Origin: Planctomycetaceae bacterium
GTDB taxonomy: Bacteria; Planctomycetota; Planctomycetia; Pirellulales; JAEUIK01
Length of the DNA stretch: 8,203 bases
NCBI GenBank assembly: GCA_016793185.1
Contig: JAEUIK010000523.1
Location: forward strand, 1-8,203
Direction: 5' to 3'
Shown here: in pieces, positions 1-6,163 of the stretch
Numbering within the stretch: the first letter of the stretch is position 1
How the letters are laid out: every line of letters starts with the position of its first letter
Position numbers and translations under genes: made by a program
Notes under the pieces: generated by a model
The model's database searches: none
What the model was told of the DNA's origin: nothing
What the model saw: the letters and a program-made list of their open reading frames with translations, nothing else

Positions 1-4
1 GACC

Positions 5-625
5 ATGCACATCAAACCTCTCACTTCGGCGGAACTGCCTGCCGCCGCGATTGCCCTGGCGAGCGCCTTCCAGGGCGATCCTCTCTATACCTTCGTCGTC
101 CCCGCTGCCGAGCAACGCCGGCGCTGGCTGCCCGTGATCAAGCGCGAGGTTTTGCGCAACACGCAGCCGCTGGGGCACACCTATGCGGCGTTCTCCCCTC
201 GCGGCGCGGTCGCGGGAGTGATGGCGCTCACCCCGCCGGGGCACTTTCCGCATCCCTGGTGGGCGAACGCGCGGTTGTTCTGGAACGTTTTGCTCCGCCC
301 AACTCCCTGGTGTCCGCAGCTCAGTCACCTTTGGCCGCTGCGCCGCTATGCCGCGACTTTCGACGAGATCCATCTCCGCGAGCCCCACTGGTACGTCGAT
401 GTGGTCGGCATCGCGCCGGAATTCCAGGGACAAGGGCTGGGCACGCGGCTGCTACACACGGCAATCGAATTGGCGCAGGGCTCGCAGCATCCGCTCTGGC
501 TCGAAACGCAAACCGCAGCGAACGTCGACTTTTATGCAGCGCTGGGATTTCGCGTGACGGTGCAACGGCAGCCGGCCCCTGGCGGCCCTCCGACGTGGGG
601 AATGGTGCGCGAATCCGCTCGCTGA
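5..625 (+). CDS. GNAT-family N-acetyltransferase, puromycin acetyltransferase-like
   Basis: A 206-residue cytosolic protein that should transfer an acetyl group from acetyl-CoA to a small amine substrate. The acetyl-CoA-binding motif A is plain: VVGIAPEFQGQGLGTRLL, with the Q-G-Q-G-L-G pyrophosphate loop at residues 141-146. The late GNAT motif FYAALGF lies at 176-182. The order of the C-terminal half (motif A, then LWLET, FYxxLGF and a TWGMVR ending) closely matches what I recall of puromycin N-acetyltransferase, and the length of about 200 residues also fits. The substrate is not determined by this likeness. The ATG is only four bases from the window edge, so no ribosome binding site can be judged and an upstream start cannot be excluded. 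It faces the large minus-strand gene tail to tail across 36 bp. Confidence 0.9.
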   Translation: MHIKPLTSAELPAAAIALASAFQGDPLYTFVVPAAEQRRRWLPVIKREVLRNTQPLGHTYAAFSPRGAVAGVMALTPPGHFPHPWWANARLFWNVLLRPTPWCPQLSHLWPLRRYAATFDEIHLREPHWYVDVVGIAPEFQGQGLGTRLLHTAIELAQGSQHPLWLETQTAANVDFYAALGFRVTVQRQPAPGGPPTWGMVRESAR

Positions 626-637
626 AGTTGCGAACCT

Positions 638-656
638 CGGAGCGCCGCGCTCTCCG
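638..656. terminator. GC-rich hairpin between convergent genes, possible bidirectional terminator
   Basis: The 36-bp gap between the two convergent stop codons holds an inverted repeat. CGGAG at 638-642 pairs with CTCCG at 652-656, followed by a C-T mismatch and two more G-C pairs around a three-base loop. There is no T tract on either side, so it is not a canonical intrinsic terminator. The position between tail-to-tail genes is the main argument for a role in ending transcription. A stem this short can arise by chance in GC-rich DNA. Confidence 0.3.
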
Positions 657-661
657 CCCGG

Positions 662-3085
662 CTACTGCAACTTTTCGAACGGAACGTTCAGGATCGGGTA
701 CGACTTCCAGTCGCGGAAGTCGAAGTGCCACCACTCGAACTCGTAGACGCGAAAGCCCTCGGCCTCCATCGCTTCCCGCAGCAGTTCGCGATGCCAGCGC
801 TGCCGTGCGGTGCCGCCGGGATAGTCGGGAAACGACCGGGGCGAAAACTCGTCATAACCGCCGGTCATGACGACCGGTGCGCCGGACTGCAACTCGTAGA
901 GCGTGAGATCGACGGCGCATCCGCGATTGTGCCGCGACCCCTGGCTGGGATCGGCCACGAACATCCGCATCGCCTCGGGCGTGGCCTCCCAGAACATCCG
1001 CGTCACATGCCAGGGGCGATAGCCGTCGAACACCAGCAGGCCGTATCCCTGCTGGGCAAGACGACGGTGCGCGCGGACCAGCGCCTCGGCCGCGGGGCGC
1101 TGGAGGAACGCCCGCGCTTGCGAATAGACCGGTACGCCCAGGAAGTTATTGTCGCCGGCGTAGCGCACGTCGAGCTTGATGGACGGTTCGAGCGCCGTCA
1201 ATTCCACGAGGTCGGCCGCCCGAAATTCGCCCCGCTCTTCCGGCGGCTGGGCTGCCAAAGATTCGCGCCGCACGTCGTCGATCGCGCGGCGGGGGCGGAT
1301 GCGAAATACCCCGTCGTCGGCCCCTCCCGGGGAACGGCGCTTGAAAACCACGCTCGCGGCTTCGACTTCGATTGCCTTGCCCGCCGCGTCGCGCCGAAAC
1401 ACCAGGCGCTCGCCGTCGTAGAGCCCGGCAGCGGGAAACCCAAACTCGTCGGCCGAGAATTCCGTGAGAGGATAGCTGAAGAACCACTCGATCAGAGCCC
1501 AGAGTTGCCCCTCGCGTTCGAGGATGTAAAGCGTGTTGTGATCCCAGCCGTACTCGCCGATCAATCCCTCCCAACGGGCGGGAATCTCCGCCGGCGCTGG
1601 GTTATCGGCGCGCCGGTACTTGCGGTTCCCGAGTTCGAGGCCTCCAGCGGGCGGGCGGACCAGTCGGGCCCCTTGAGCCAGCCGGCCGTCGCACACGAGC
1701 CCTTCCTGATCCTGGCGGACCTCGGCGACGAAGTCATCGAGCGGCGCCAGCAAGTGCCCTGGACGCCAGACGAGCTCGATCGTGCGCTCGCCGTCGGTGT
1801 AGCGGCCGGCCAGCTCACGCGCGTGGTGCTCGGCCACCGGTTCCGAGCGCGGGTACTCGGCCAACGGCTCTCCCGCCCGCGCTGCGAGCATCCACTTGAA
1901 AGCATAGTCTGAGAGTCGCCGAACTACGGAATTGGTGACGTCGACGTTCGTCACGACGGCAACCCCCAACTTTTCGTCGGGAAGCGCGGCCACCTCGGTC
2001 GCGAACCCATACACGGCCCCGCCATGCCCCACTCGCTTACGCCCTGCGAACGGCTTGACGTGAAATCCCAGACCAAAGCCGGCGGATTCGCCCGCCGCGA
2101 CAAATTGCGGAGTCCACATCTGAGCTAACGTCGCGGCGCTGACAAGTCGCCCATTGACTCCCCGTCCACCCGCGAACAAGGCGCTCAGGAATCGCGCCTG
2201 GTCGCGGACAGTGGAATAGAGATTGCCCGCGGGCGCGGTGCCCAACTGGAAGACCGGCGCCGGGAACTCGCGACCGTCGTAGGTCCACATCACCGCGTCC
2301 GCCAGCTGAGTGCGAACCGCATCGGTCAGCTCGAACGAGCTGTCTGCGAGCCCGAGCGGCTCGAGAACCACGCGCTGGAGGTACTGGGCGAAAGCCTCTC
2401 CCTGCGTGTGCTCGAGTACCAACCCCACGGTGGCGATGCCCGCGTTGGAGTACTTCGTGCGCGTCTCGGGCGGATAGACCAACGTGGTGGAGTTCAGACT
2501 GGCGACGCTCGCTGCCAGCGTTGGCTCGACGGGATCGAAGTAATGACCGACGGGGGACTCCCGCACCAGACCCGAGCGGTGCGCCATCAATTGCCGCAAG
2601 GTCACTTCGCGCCCAAAGGGATTCTGCGGGCGAAATTCAGGCAGGTACTTCGAGACGGGCGCATCAAGATCAAGCTTTCCTTGCTCGACCAGCTGCATCA
2701 CCCCCAGGTCGGTAAAGAGCTTCGACACGGAACCCACGCGATAGACCGTATCGGCGGTCGCCGGCCGGCTCCGCGCACGATCAGCAAATCCGAACCCCTC
2801 AGCCCACACCGTCTGCTGGTCGTCGACCAGGGCGATGGAGAGGGCCGGCAGTTTCTTCGATTCCATCTCGTAGGCCACTGCCGCGCGGAGAGCGGCGATG
2901 ACCGGCTGGTACCTGTCGATCGCCGAGTTGGCCGGCGCCGGCGGCTCGACCGCTCCAATCATCCTGACGCTTCCCAGCGCGAGCTGGAACGCAACCAGCA
3001 CGGCCCCCAGAGTGACGAAGGGGAGCGGCGAGCTCGGCACGCGCAGCGGGAAGTTTGCTCGGAGATGCATGGCATTTCGACCCAC
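662..3085 (-). CDS. Exported fusion: beta-lactamase-type serine hydrolase + VanX-like D-Ala-D-Ala dipeptidase (M15D)
   Basis: An 807-residue protein with two catalytic domains that both act on D-Ala-D-Ala-type peptides. Residues 20-45 form a hydrophobic signal or anchor segment, so it should work in the periplasm. Residues 60-400 are a class C beta-lactamase/DD-peptidase fold: S119-V-S-K122 is the nucleophile motif, Y212-S-N214 the second motif, and H354-G-G the third in place of KTG. Residues 420-590 look beta-rich and resemble the extra C-terminal domain of many serine hydrolases. Residues 605-807 are a zinc dipeptidase of the VanX/DdpX type: FDGYRPW with R690 (VanX Arg71 equivalent), S-x-H719-x-x-G-x-A-x-D726, and E784-W-W-H787 give the zinc ligands His, Asp and His plus the catalytic Glu. 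The frame is uninterrupted. The GTG at 3085 and the ATG at 3070 (residue 6) are both possible starts, neither has a good ribosome binding site, and the ATG is slightly preferred. A role in peptidoglycan turnover or recycling is inferred; antibiotic resistance is not shown. Confidence 0.92.
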   Translation of the reverse strand: MGRNAMHLRANFPLRVPSSPLPFVTLGAVLVAFQLALGSVRMIGAVEPPAPANSAIDRYQPVIAALRAAVAYEMESKKLPALSIALVDDQQTVWAEGFGFADRARSRPATADTVYRVGSVSKLFTDLGVMQLVEQGKLDLDAPVSKYLPEFRPQNPFGREVTLRQLMAHRSGLVRESPVGHYFDPVEPTLAASVASLNSTTLVYPPETRTKYSNAGIATVGLVLEHTQGEAFAQYLQRVVLEPLGLADSSFELTDAVRTQLADAVMWTYDGREFPAPVFQLGTAPAGNLYSTVRDQARFLSALFAGGRGVNGRLVSAATLAQMWTPQFVAAGESAGFGLGFHVKPFAGRKRVGHGGAVYGFATEVAALPDEKLGVAVVTNVDVTNSVVRRLSDYAFKWMLAARAGEPLAEYPRSEPVAEHHARELAGRYTDGERTIELVWRPGHLLAPLDDFVAEVRQDQEGLVCDGRLAQGARLVRPPAGGLELGNRKYRRADNPAPAEIPARWEGLIGEYGWDHNTLYILEREGQLWALIEWFFSYPLTEFSADEFGFPAAGLYDGERLVFRRDAAGKAIEVEAASVVFKRRSPGGADDGVFRIRPRRAIDDVRRESLAAQPPEERGEFRAADLVELTALEPSIKLDVRYAGDNNFLGVPVYSQARAFLQRPAAEALVRAHRRLAQQGYGLLVFDGYRPWHVTRMFWEATPEAMRMFVADPSQGSRHNRGCAVDLTLYELQSGAPVVMTGGYDEFSPRSFPDYPGGTARQRWHRELLREAMEAEGFRVYEFEWWHFDFRDWKSYPILNVPFEKLQ

Positions 3086-3122
3086 GGAATTCGTTGAGTG
3101 ACCGACGTCTCAGCTGGCCGCG

Positions 3123-3128
3123 ATTGTA
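3123..3128 (-). promoter_or_regulatory. Possible -10 box for the serine hydrolase/dipeptidase gene
   Basis: On the minus strand the sequence reads GCTACAAT, with TACAAT as a one-mismatch match to the sigma-70 -10 consensus. It lies about 38 bp upstream of the GTG start and 53 bp upstream of the ATG. No convincing -35 box is found 16-18 bp further upstream, so this is only suggestive. The gap between the two divergent genes, about 156 bp if the plus-strand gene starts at 3242, must hold promoters for both. I see no recognisable promoter for the plus-strand gene. Confidence 0.25.
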
Positions 3129-3241
3129 GCTCAAATGACGACCCGTTGCGGCAGTTCAACCCAACCCTGGACAAGCCCGGATCGACAGCGGCGCGCGGCG
3201 CCATTACGATTGCGAGAGCCGTCCGCCGACCTTGCGCCGAG

Positions 3242-3958
3242 ATGCATATGCCCCAAATCGATCCGAGCTATCTGAATCCGACCTGGTACGTCGACTCGGA
3301 TTCCCCCAGCGTGGTGGCCTTTGCCGCCGAGGCCTGCGGCGACGCGCGCGAGCCGATCGACCGGGCGGTACGGCTCTTCTATGCGGTCCGCGACAAGATC
3401 CGGTATTCCGCCTATGGCATCGACCTGCAGCCCGAGAGCTTTCGCGCCAGTCGCGTGCTCGAGCTGGGACGCGGCTGGTGCGTGACCAAGGCCTGCCTCT
3501 ACGCGGCCGCGGCCCGGGCGGCGGGCATTCCCTGCCGACTAGGGTTTGCCGATGTCAAGAATCACCTCGCCACGGCCAAGCTGCGGGCCGCCATGGGCAC
3601 CGACGTCTTTTGCTACCACGGCTACAACGAGCTCTGGCTCGAGGGGAAGTGGGTCAAGGCGACAGTCGCCTTCAACCGCAGCCTATGTGAGAAAGCCCGG
3701 CTCAAACCGCTCGAGTTCGACGGCCGGACCGACTCGCTCTACCATCCCTTCGATCTCGAAGGACGGCGTCACATGGAGTATCTGCACGACTATGGCGCTT
3801 TCGCCGACGTGCCGGTCGAAGCCATTCTGGCGAAGTTCGCCGAGGTATACCCGCGGATGACGCTCTTCGCCAACCAGCCCGCGGCTGGGAATCTTTCCGG
3901 CGACTTCGAGAGCGAAGTGGCTGCCGAAACGGCCGCGCGGGACGAGGGTCCGGCTTAG
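3242..3958 (+). CDS. Transglutaminase-like (papain-fold cysteine) protein
   Basis: A 238-residue protein of the transglutaminase-core superfamily (COG1305-like), probably cytosolic because no signal peptide or membrane segment is seen. Residues 37-60 are the usual helix before the core (FYAVRDKIRYSAYG). GRGWCVTKACLYAAAARAAG at 77-96 holds the likely nucleophile C80 at the head of the core helix. CYHGYNELWLEGKWVKAT at 124-141 holds the likely catalytic H126 before the conserved E-x-W-x-x-G-x-W strand. The Asp that normally follows this strand is absent: T141 and N145 occupy the region. The frame is open back to 3098, but the extra 48 residues are Arg/Ala-rich and unlike a domain, so the ATG at 3242, or the one at 3248, is chosen. 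Neither has a clear ribosome binding site. Activity could be hydrolytic (amidase or protease) rather than cross-linking, and the substrate is unknown. It stands alone between divergent and convergent neighbours. Confidence 0.85.
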   Translation: MHMPQIDPSYLNPTWYVDSDSPSVVAFAAEACGDAREPIDRAVRLFYAVRDKIRYSAYGIDLQPESFRASRVLELGRGWCVTKACLYAAAARAAGIPCRLGFADVKNHLATAKLRAAMGTDVFCYHGYNELWLEGKWVKATVAFNRSLCEKARLKPLEFDGRTDSLYHPFDLEGRRHMEYLHDYGAFADVPVEAILAKFAEVYPRMTLFANQPAAGNLSGDFESEVAAETAARDEGPA

Positions 3959-3971
3959 GCGGAAATCCCCG

Positions 3972-5183
3972 TTAGAACATCAGCCGAAACGTCGCCATCG
4001 GGGCGAGCGTGGCCAGCCCGCTCGAGCCGCCGTTCCACCCTGACAGGTCGAGCCAATCGTACGTGTATTGCACGTCGATGCCGACCGAGACCTCGCTGAA
4101 GCGGAAGCAGCCGTACCAGACGTTGTAGCGGTTGTAGGCGACCCCCAGGCTGGTGAACATGCCAAAGTAGGTATCGCTCTTGGCCACGTTGCTCTGGTAC
4201 GAGAGCGCCGACGGCAGGCTACCCAGAGCAATGCGGTCGGCGATGGCCGCCTGTAAGTCGCCGCTTTGCTGATACCGATAGGTCGCTCGAGCGTGACCCC
4301 AGTGCAGGCCCATCCGGCCTACGAACTGCACGTTGCGGATTCCCGGCTGCTGCCAGCGCGCGGGCATGAAGTAGGTTCCCAGCGCGGCATGCACCGTGGC
4401 CCTCCGCAGGTCGCGGAGCGTCGTTTCGTAGAAGTCGTCAAGAAAGATATTGGCGCTGTTGCCGGTGGTGCTATCGATCAAGGTGCCGGAGGTCGTGATC
4501 GACGACCGCATCGCCCCGTTTTCCCAGAATCCGCCCCCCCCTTCCGAAAAGGGCATCCATGTCTGGCCGCCGCAGCACCAGAGATGGCGGACAGCCCCCT
4601 GGATTCCCCAACCGGTCAACAGATAGTTGTCGAGGCGGTGGTCGCCGACCGGCGACACCGTACCGGCGCTAATCAGCAGTTCGTTGCGCCCCATCAGATC
4701 GACCATCGCCAACTGATGCTGTTCCGGCAGATTGCAGTTGTCCAGCTCTTCGGGGTCCGGCGGAAGCGGCACGGCCGCCGTCGTCGTCGCCCAGATGCTG
4801 CCACTCCGCGGCGGCGAACCATCTCCGTTGAAATACCGCTCCGGCGCCGTCACGCCCGGCAGGGTCACGGTGGGACGCGGGTCAATCTGTGCCGGCTGGA
4901 CGGGCTCGACAACGGGCTGCCGCGTGTCTTGATACGCCGCCGGAGCGACACCAGATGCCAACGAAACCCAGGCCGGAATGGCACTCACGCCATCGACCGT
5001 CATCGGCGGCAGTCGATCGGCCGCCATCTCCAGTGTGATTGGCGGGAGTCGCTCCAACCCCACCCCGGGGGGATCGATGAACTGGGCCGCTGCAGGCGTC
5101 ACCGCACCGGAGAGCAGCGTTGCGCCGACCCACAGGAGATGTGCCGGCCACCAGGTTCGTCGCCGCAAACAGGGATTCGACAT
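3972..5183 (-). CDS. Secreted beta-rich protein, possible outer-membrane barrel, unknown family
   Basis: A 403-residue exported protein that I cannot place in a named family. The N-terminus is a textbook signal peptide: basic C-L-R-R-R at 5-9, a hydrophobic core at about 13-29, and cleavage after A31-A-A33 before Q34-F. This supports the ATG at 5183 over the GTG 12 codons upstream, which would put a non-signal stretch in front. Mature residues 34-145 are Pro-rich and low in structure, with a repeated R-L-P-P-x-T unit at 45-50 and 57-62. Residues 165-403 alternate aromatic, Gly and polar residues as in amphipathic beta strands, for example VWYGCFRFSEVSVGIDVQY at 355-373. The chain ends in F-R-L-M-F, and a terminal aromatic is usual for outer-membrane barrels. 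Cysteines are at 150, 203, 204 and 359. Planctomycetes encode many such surface proteins (BBP7 and relatives), but I do not see a firm BBP7 match. It is separated by 13 bp from the convergent transglutaminase-like gene. Confidence 0.8.
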   Translation of the reverse strand: MSNPCLRRRTWWPAHLLWVGATLLSGAVTPAAAQFIDPPGVGLERLPPITLEMAADRLPPMTVDGVSAIPAWVSLASGVAPAAYQDTRQPVVEPVQPAQIDPRPTVTLPGVTAPERYFNGDGSPPRSGSIWATTTAAVPLPPDPEELDNCNLPEQHQLAMVDLMGRNELLISAGTVSPVGDHRLDNYLLTGWGIQGAVRHLWCCGGQTWMPFSEGGGGFWENGAMRSSITTSGTLIDSTTGNSANIFLDDFYETTLRDLRRATVHAALGTYFMPARWQQPGIRNVQFVGRMGLHWGHARATYRYQQSGDLQAAIADRIALGSLPSALSYQSNVAKSDTYFGMFTSLGVAYNRYNVWYGCFRFSEVSVGIDVQYTYDWLDLSGWNGGSSGLATLAPMATFRLMF

Positions 5184-5435
5184 GGAAACTACCGTTGGCT
5201 GCTCGGCAAGTTGCCCCACAACAGGCTCGTCCCGTGCAAGGTCCTTGCGCGGTCCGGACGCCGGCGGCAGGTACGGTCCTGCCGACTATTCCAGTAATTC
5301 GACCTTTGCGACCTATAGCGATTAACAGCCGGGTGCGTGGGCGGCATACCCAACACAAAGCACGCATTCGACCCATACTTCCTATTATCACTTTCCGTAA
5401 GATGATCAGCGTGGAGCGGGCTTCACCAAGTGGTC

Positions 5436-5463
5436 TTGCAACATACCGACCGGTAGGTATATT
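5436..5463 (+). promoter_or_regulatory. Sigma-70-like promoter of the tetR-adaptor-pump operon
   Basis: TTGCAA at 5436-5441 and TATATT at 5458-5463 are separated by 16 bp, a near-optimal arrangement of -35 and -10 boxes. Each box matches the consensus at four or five positions. Transcription would begin near 5470, leaving a leader of about 23 bases before the repressor ATG at 5493. The promoter faces the three-gene efflux operon, and its spacer is filled by the palindromic operator. Bound repressor would therefore block RNA polymerase directly. The call rests on sequence likeness and position only. Confidence 0.65.
5443..5460. promoter_or_regulatory. Palindromic TetR-family operator
   Basis: The 18-bp sequence ATACCGACCGGTAGGTAT is an inverted repeat centred between 5451 and 5452, with 16 of 18 positions symmetric (the only mismatched pair is 5448/5455). 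Outside it, A5440-T5463 and A5441-T5462 also pair, giving 10 of 12 pairs over 24 bp. Length, even symmetry and position 32 bp upstream of a TetR gene are typical of operators bound by TetR dimers. It lies almost exactly between the -35 and -10 boxes and overlaps the -10. Autorepression of the operon by the adjacent regulator is the natural inference. Confidence 0.8.
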
Positions 5464-5482
5464 TACGGATATATTCCACAAC

Positions 5483-5486
5483 AGGA
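5483..5486 (+). promoter_or_regulatory. Ribosome binding site of the tetR gene
   Basis: AGGA ends six bases before the ATG at 5493, a normal Shine-Dalgarno spacing. It supports this start, which also places the helix-turn-helix at the usual distance from the N-terminus. It is the only reasonable Shine-Dalgarno match I found in front of a gene in the window. Confidence 0.55.
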
Positions 5487-5492
5487 CCGCGC

Positions 5493-6155
5493 ATGACCAC
5501 AAACCCCGCGACAGAAACCGCCGCAGAGGACGTCTCGGCCCGGATCGCTCGGGTTGCGGCTCAACTCTTCGCCGAACAGGGCTACGACGCGACATCGGTC
5601 CGCACGATCGTCGAGTCTGCTGCGGTCACAAAGCCAGCCCTCTACTACTACTTCCAGAGTAAAGAGGGGCTGGCCCACTATCTGCTGACGGAGCCGATGA
5701 CGCGGCTCGTCGGCAGCATGCAGTCGATCCTGGCGGGAACCTCCGCCGGGGTCGAAAAGCTGGAGCAGTTGATCGAAGCGCAGTTCGCTTTCTGTCGCGA
5801 GAACCCCGACCGAGCCCGGTTTGTCTATGCGTTGTTCTTTGGCCCGTTGGGCCGAAGCCTGTCGACCGAGTTGACGCAGTATGCCAGCACCATGCGGGTG
5901 ATCGTCGACGAGGCGGTCCTCCGGCTCGCCGAGGAAGGAGTCATCGAGGCTGAGCAGACCGACGCGTGTGCCACCTGCGTCCGCGGCCTGGTTACGGCCT
6001 ACACGATGGACTTCTTGTACCGCGAGGCGCCGCTCGATTCCGAATTGCCGGCGCGGTGCGTCAGCGACGTCCTGCAAGGATTCGCCCGTCCCGTGGGCCG
6101 TGGTCGACGCCGACCGCTGGCGCAGCCCGAGACCCCTTCAACATCTCTGGAATAA
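5493..6155 (+). CDS. TetR-family transcriptional repressor of the efflux operon
   Basis: A 220-residue DNA-binding regulator, a normal length for the family. The N-terminal domain is unmistakable: ARIARVAAQLFAEQGYDATS at about 16-35, then the helix-turn-helix at 34-60, ending in the hallmark TKPALYYYFQSKEGL. The remaining residues, about 65-200, are the helical ligand-binding and dimerisation domain, whose sequence does not reveal the inducer. Cysteines at 101, 159, 162 and 189 include a C-x-x-C pair; a redox or metal role is possible but unsupported. The last 20 residues are a basic, Pro-rich tail. It is the first gene of the operon, and only 8 bp separate its stop from the adaptor ATG. With the palindrome in its own promoter it should repress itself and the downstream pump, with release when a pump substrate or related compound binds. 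Confidence 0.93.
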   Translation: MTTNPATETAAEDVSARIARVAAQLFAEQGYDATSVRTIVESAAVTKPALYYYFQSKEGLAHYLLTEPMTRLVGSMQSILAGTSAGVEKLEQLIEAQFAFCRENPDRARFVYALFFGPLGRSLSTELTQYASTMRVIVDEAVLRLAEEGVIEAEQTDACATCVRGLVTAYTMDFLYREAPLDSELPARCVSDVLQGFARPVGRGRRRPLAQPETPSTSLE

Positions 6156-6163
6156 CTTGCCCG

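Larger units (their letters stand above)
5184..5492. other. Divergent intergenic region between the secreted protein gene and the efflux operon
   Basis: These 309 bp separate two genes that read away from each other. The part from about 5290 to 5490 is visibly richer in A and T than the flanking coding DNA, as expected of a promoter region. The right end holds the promoter and operator described separately. On the minus strand I found only weak -10-like hexamers (for example GATAAT at 5384-5389) without a matching -35, so the secreted protein's promoter is not located. Open frames on both strands here lack convincing starts or recognisable products. No RNA gene, riboswitch or mobile-element end was seen. 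Confidence 0.6.

Noticed and set aside
725..1912. Long plus-strand open frame of 395 codons opposite the fusion gene
   Set aside because: It is antisense to clearly conserved catalytic domains and its product is Arg/Gly/Pro-rich without domain motifs. Long antisense frames are common in GC-rich DNA.
3098..3241. Upstream extension of the transglutaminase-like gene by 48 codons
   Set aside because: The added residues are low-complexity and match no signal peptide or domain. They would also fill the divergent promoter region.
4266..5297. Plus-strand open frame of 343 codons opposite the secreted protein gene
   Set aside because: The product is Arg/His-rich with no recognisable motif, while the minus strand has a clear signal peptide and barrel-like pattern. 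It is treated as a shadow.
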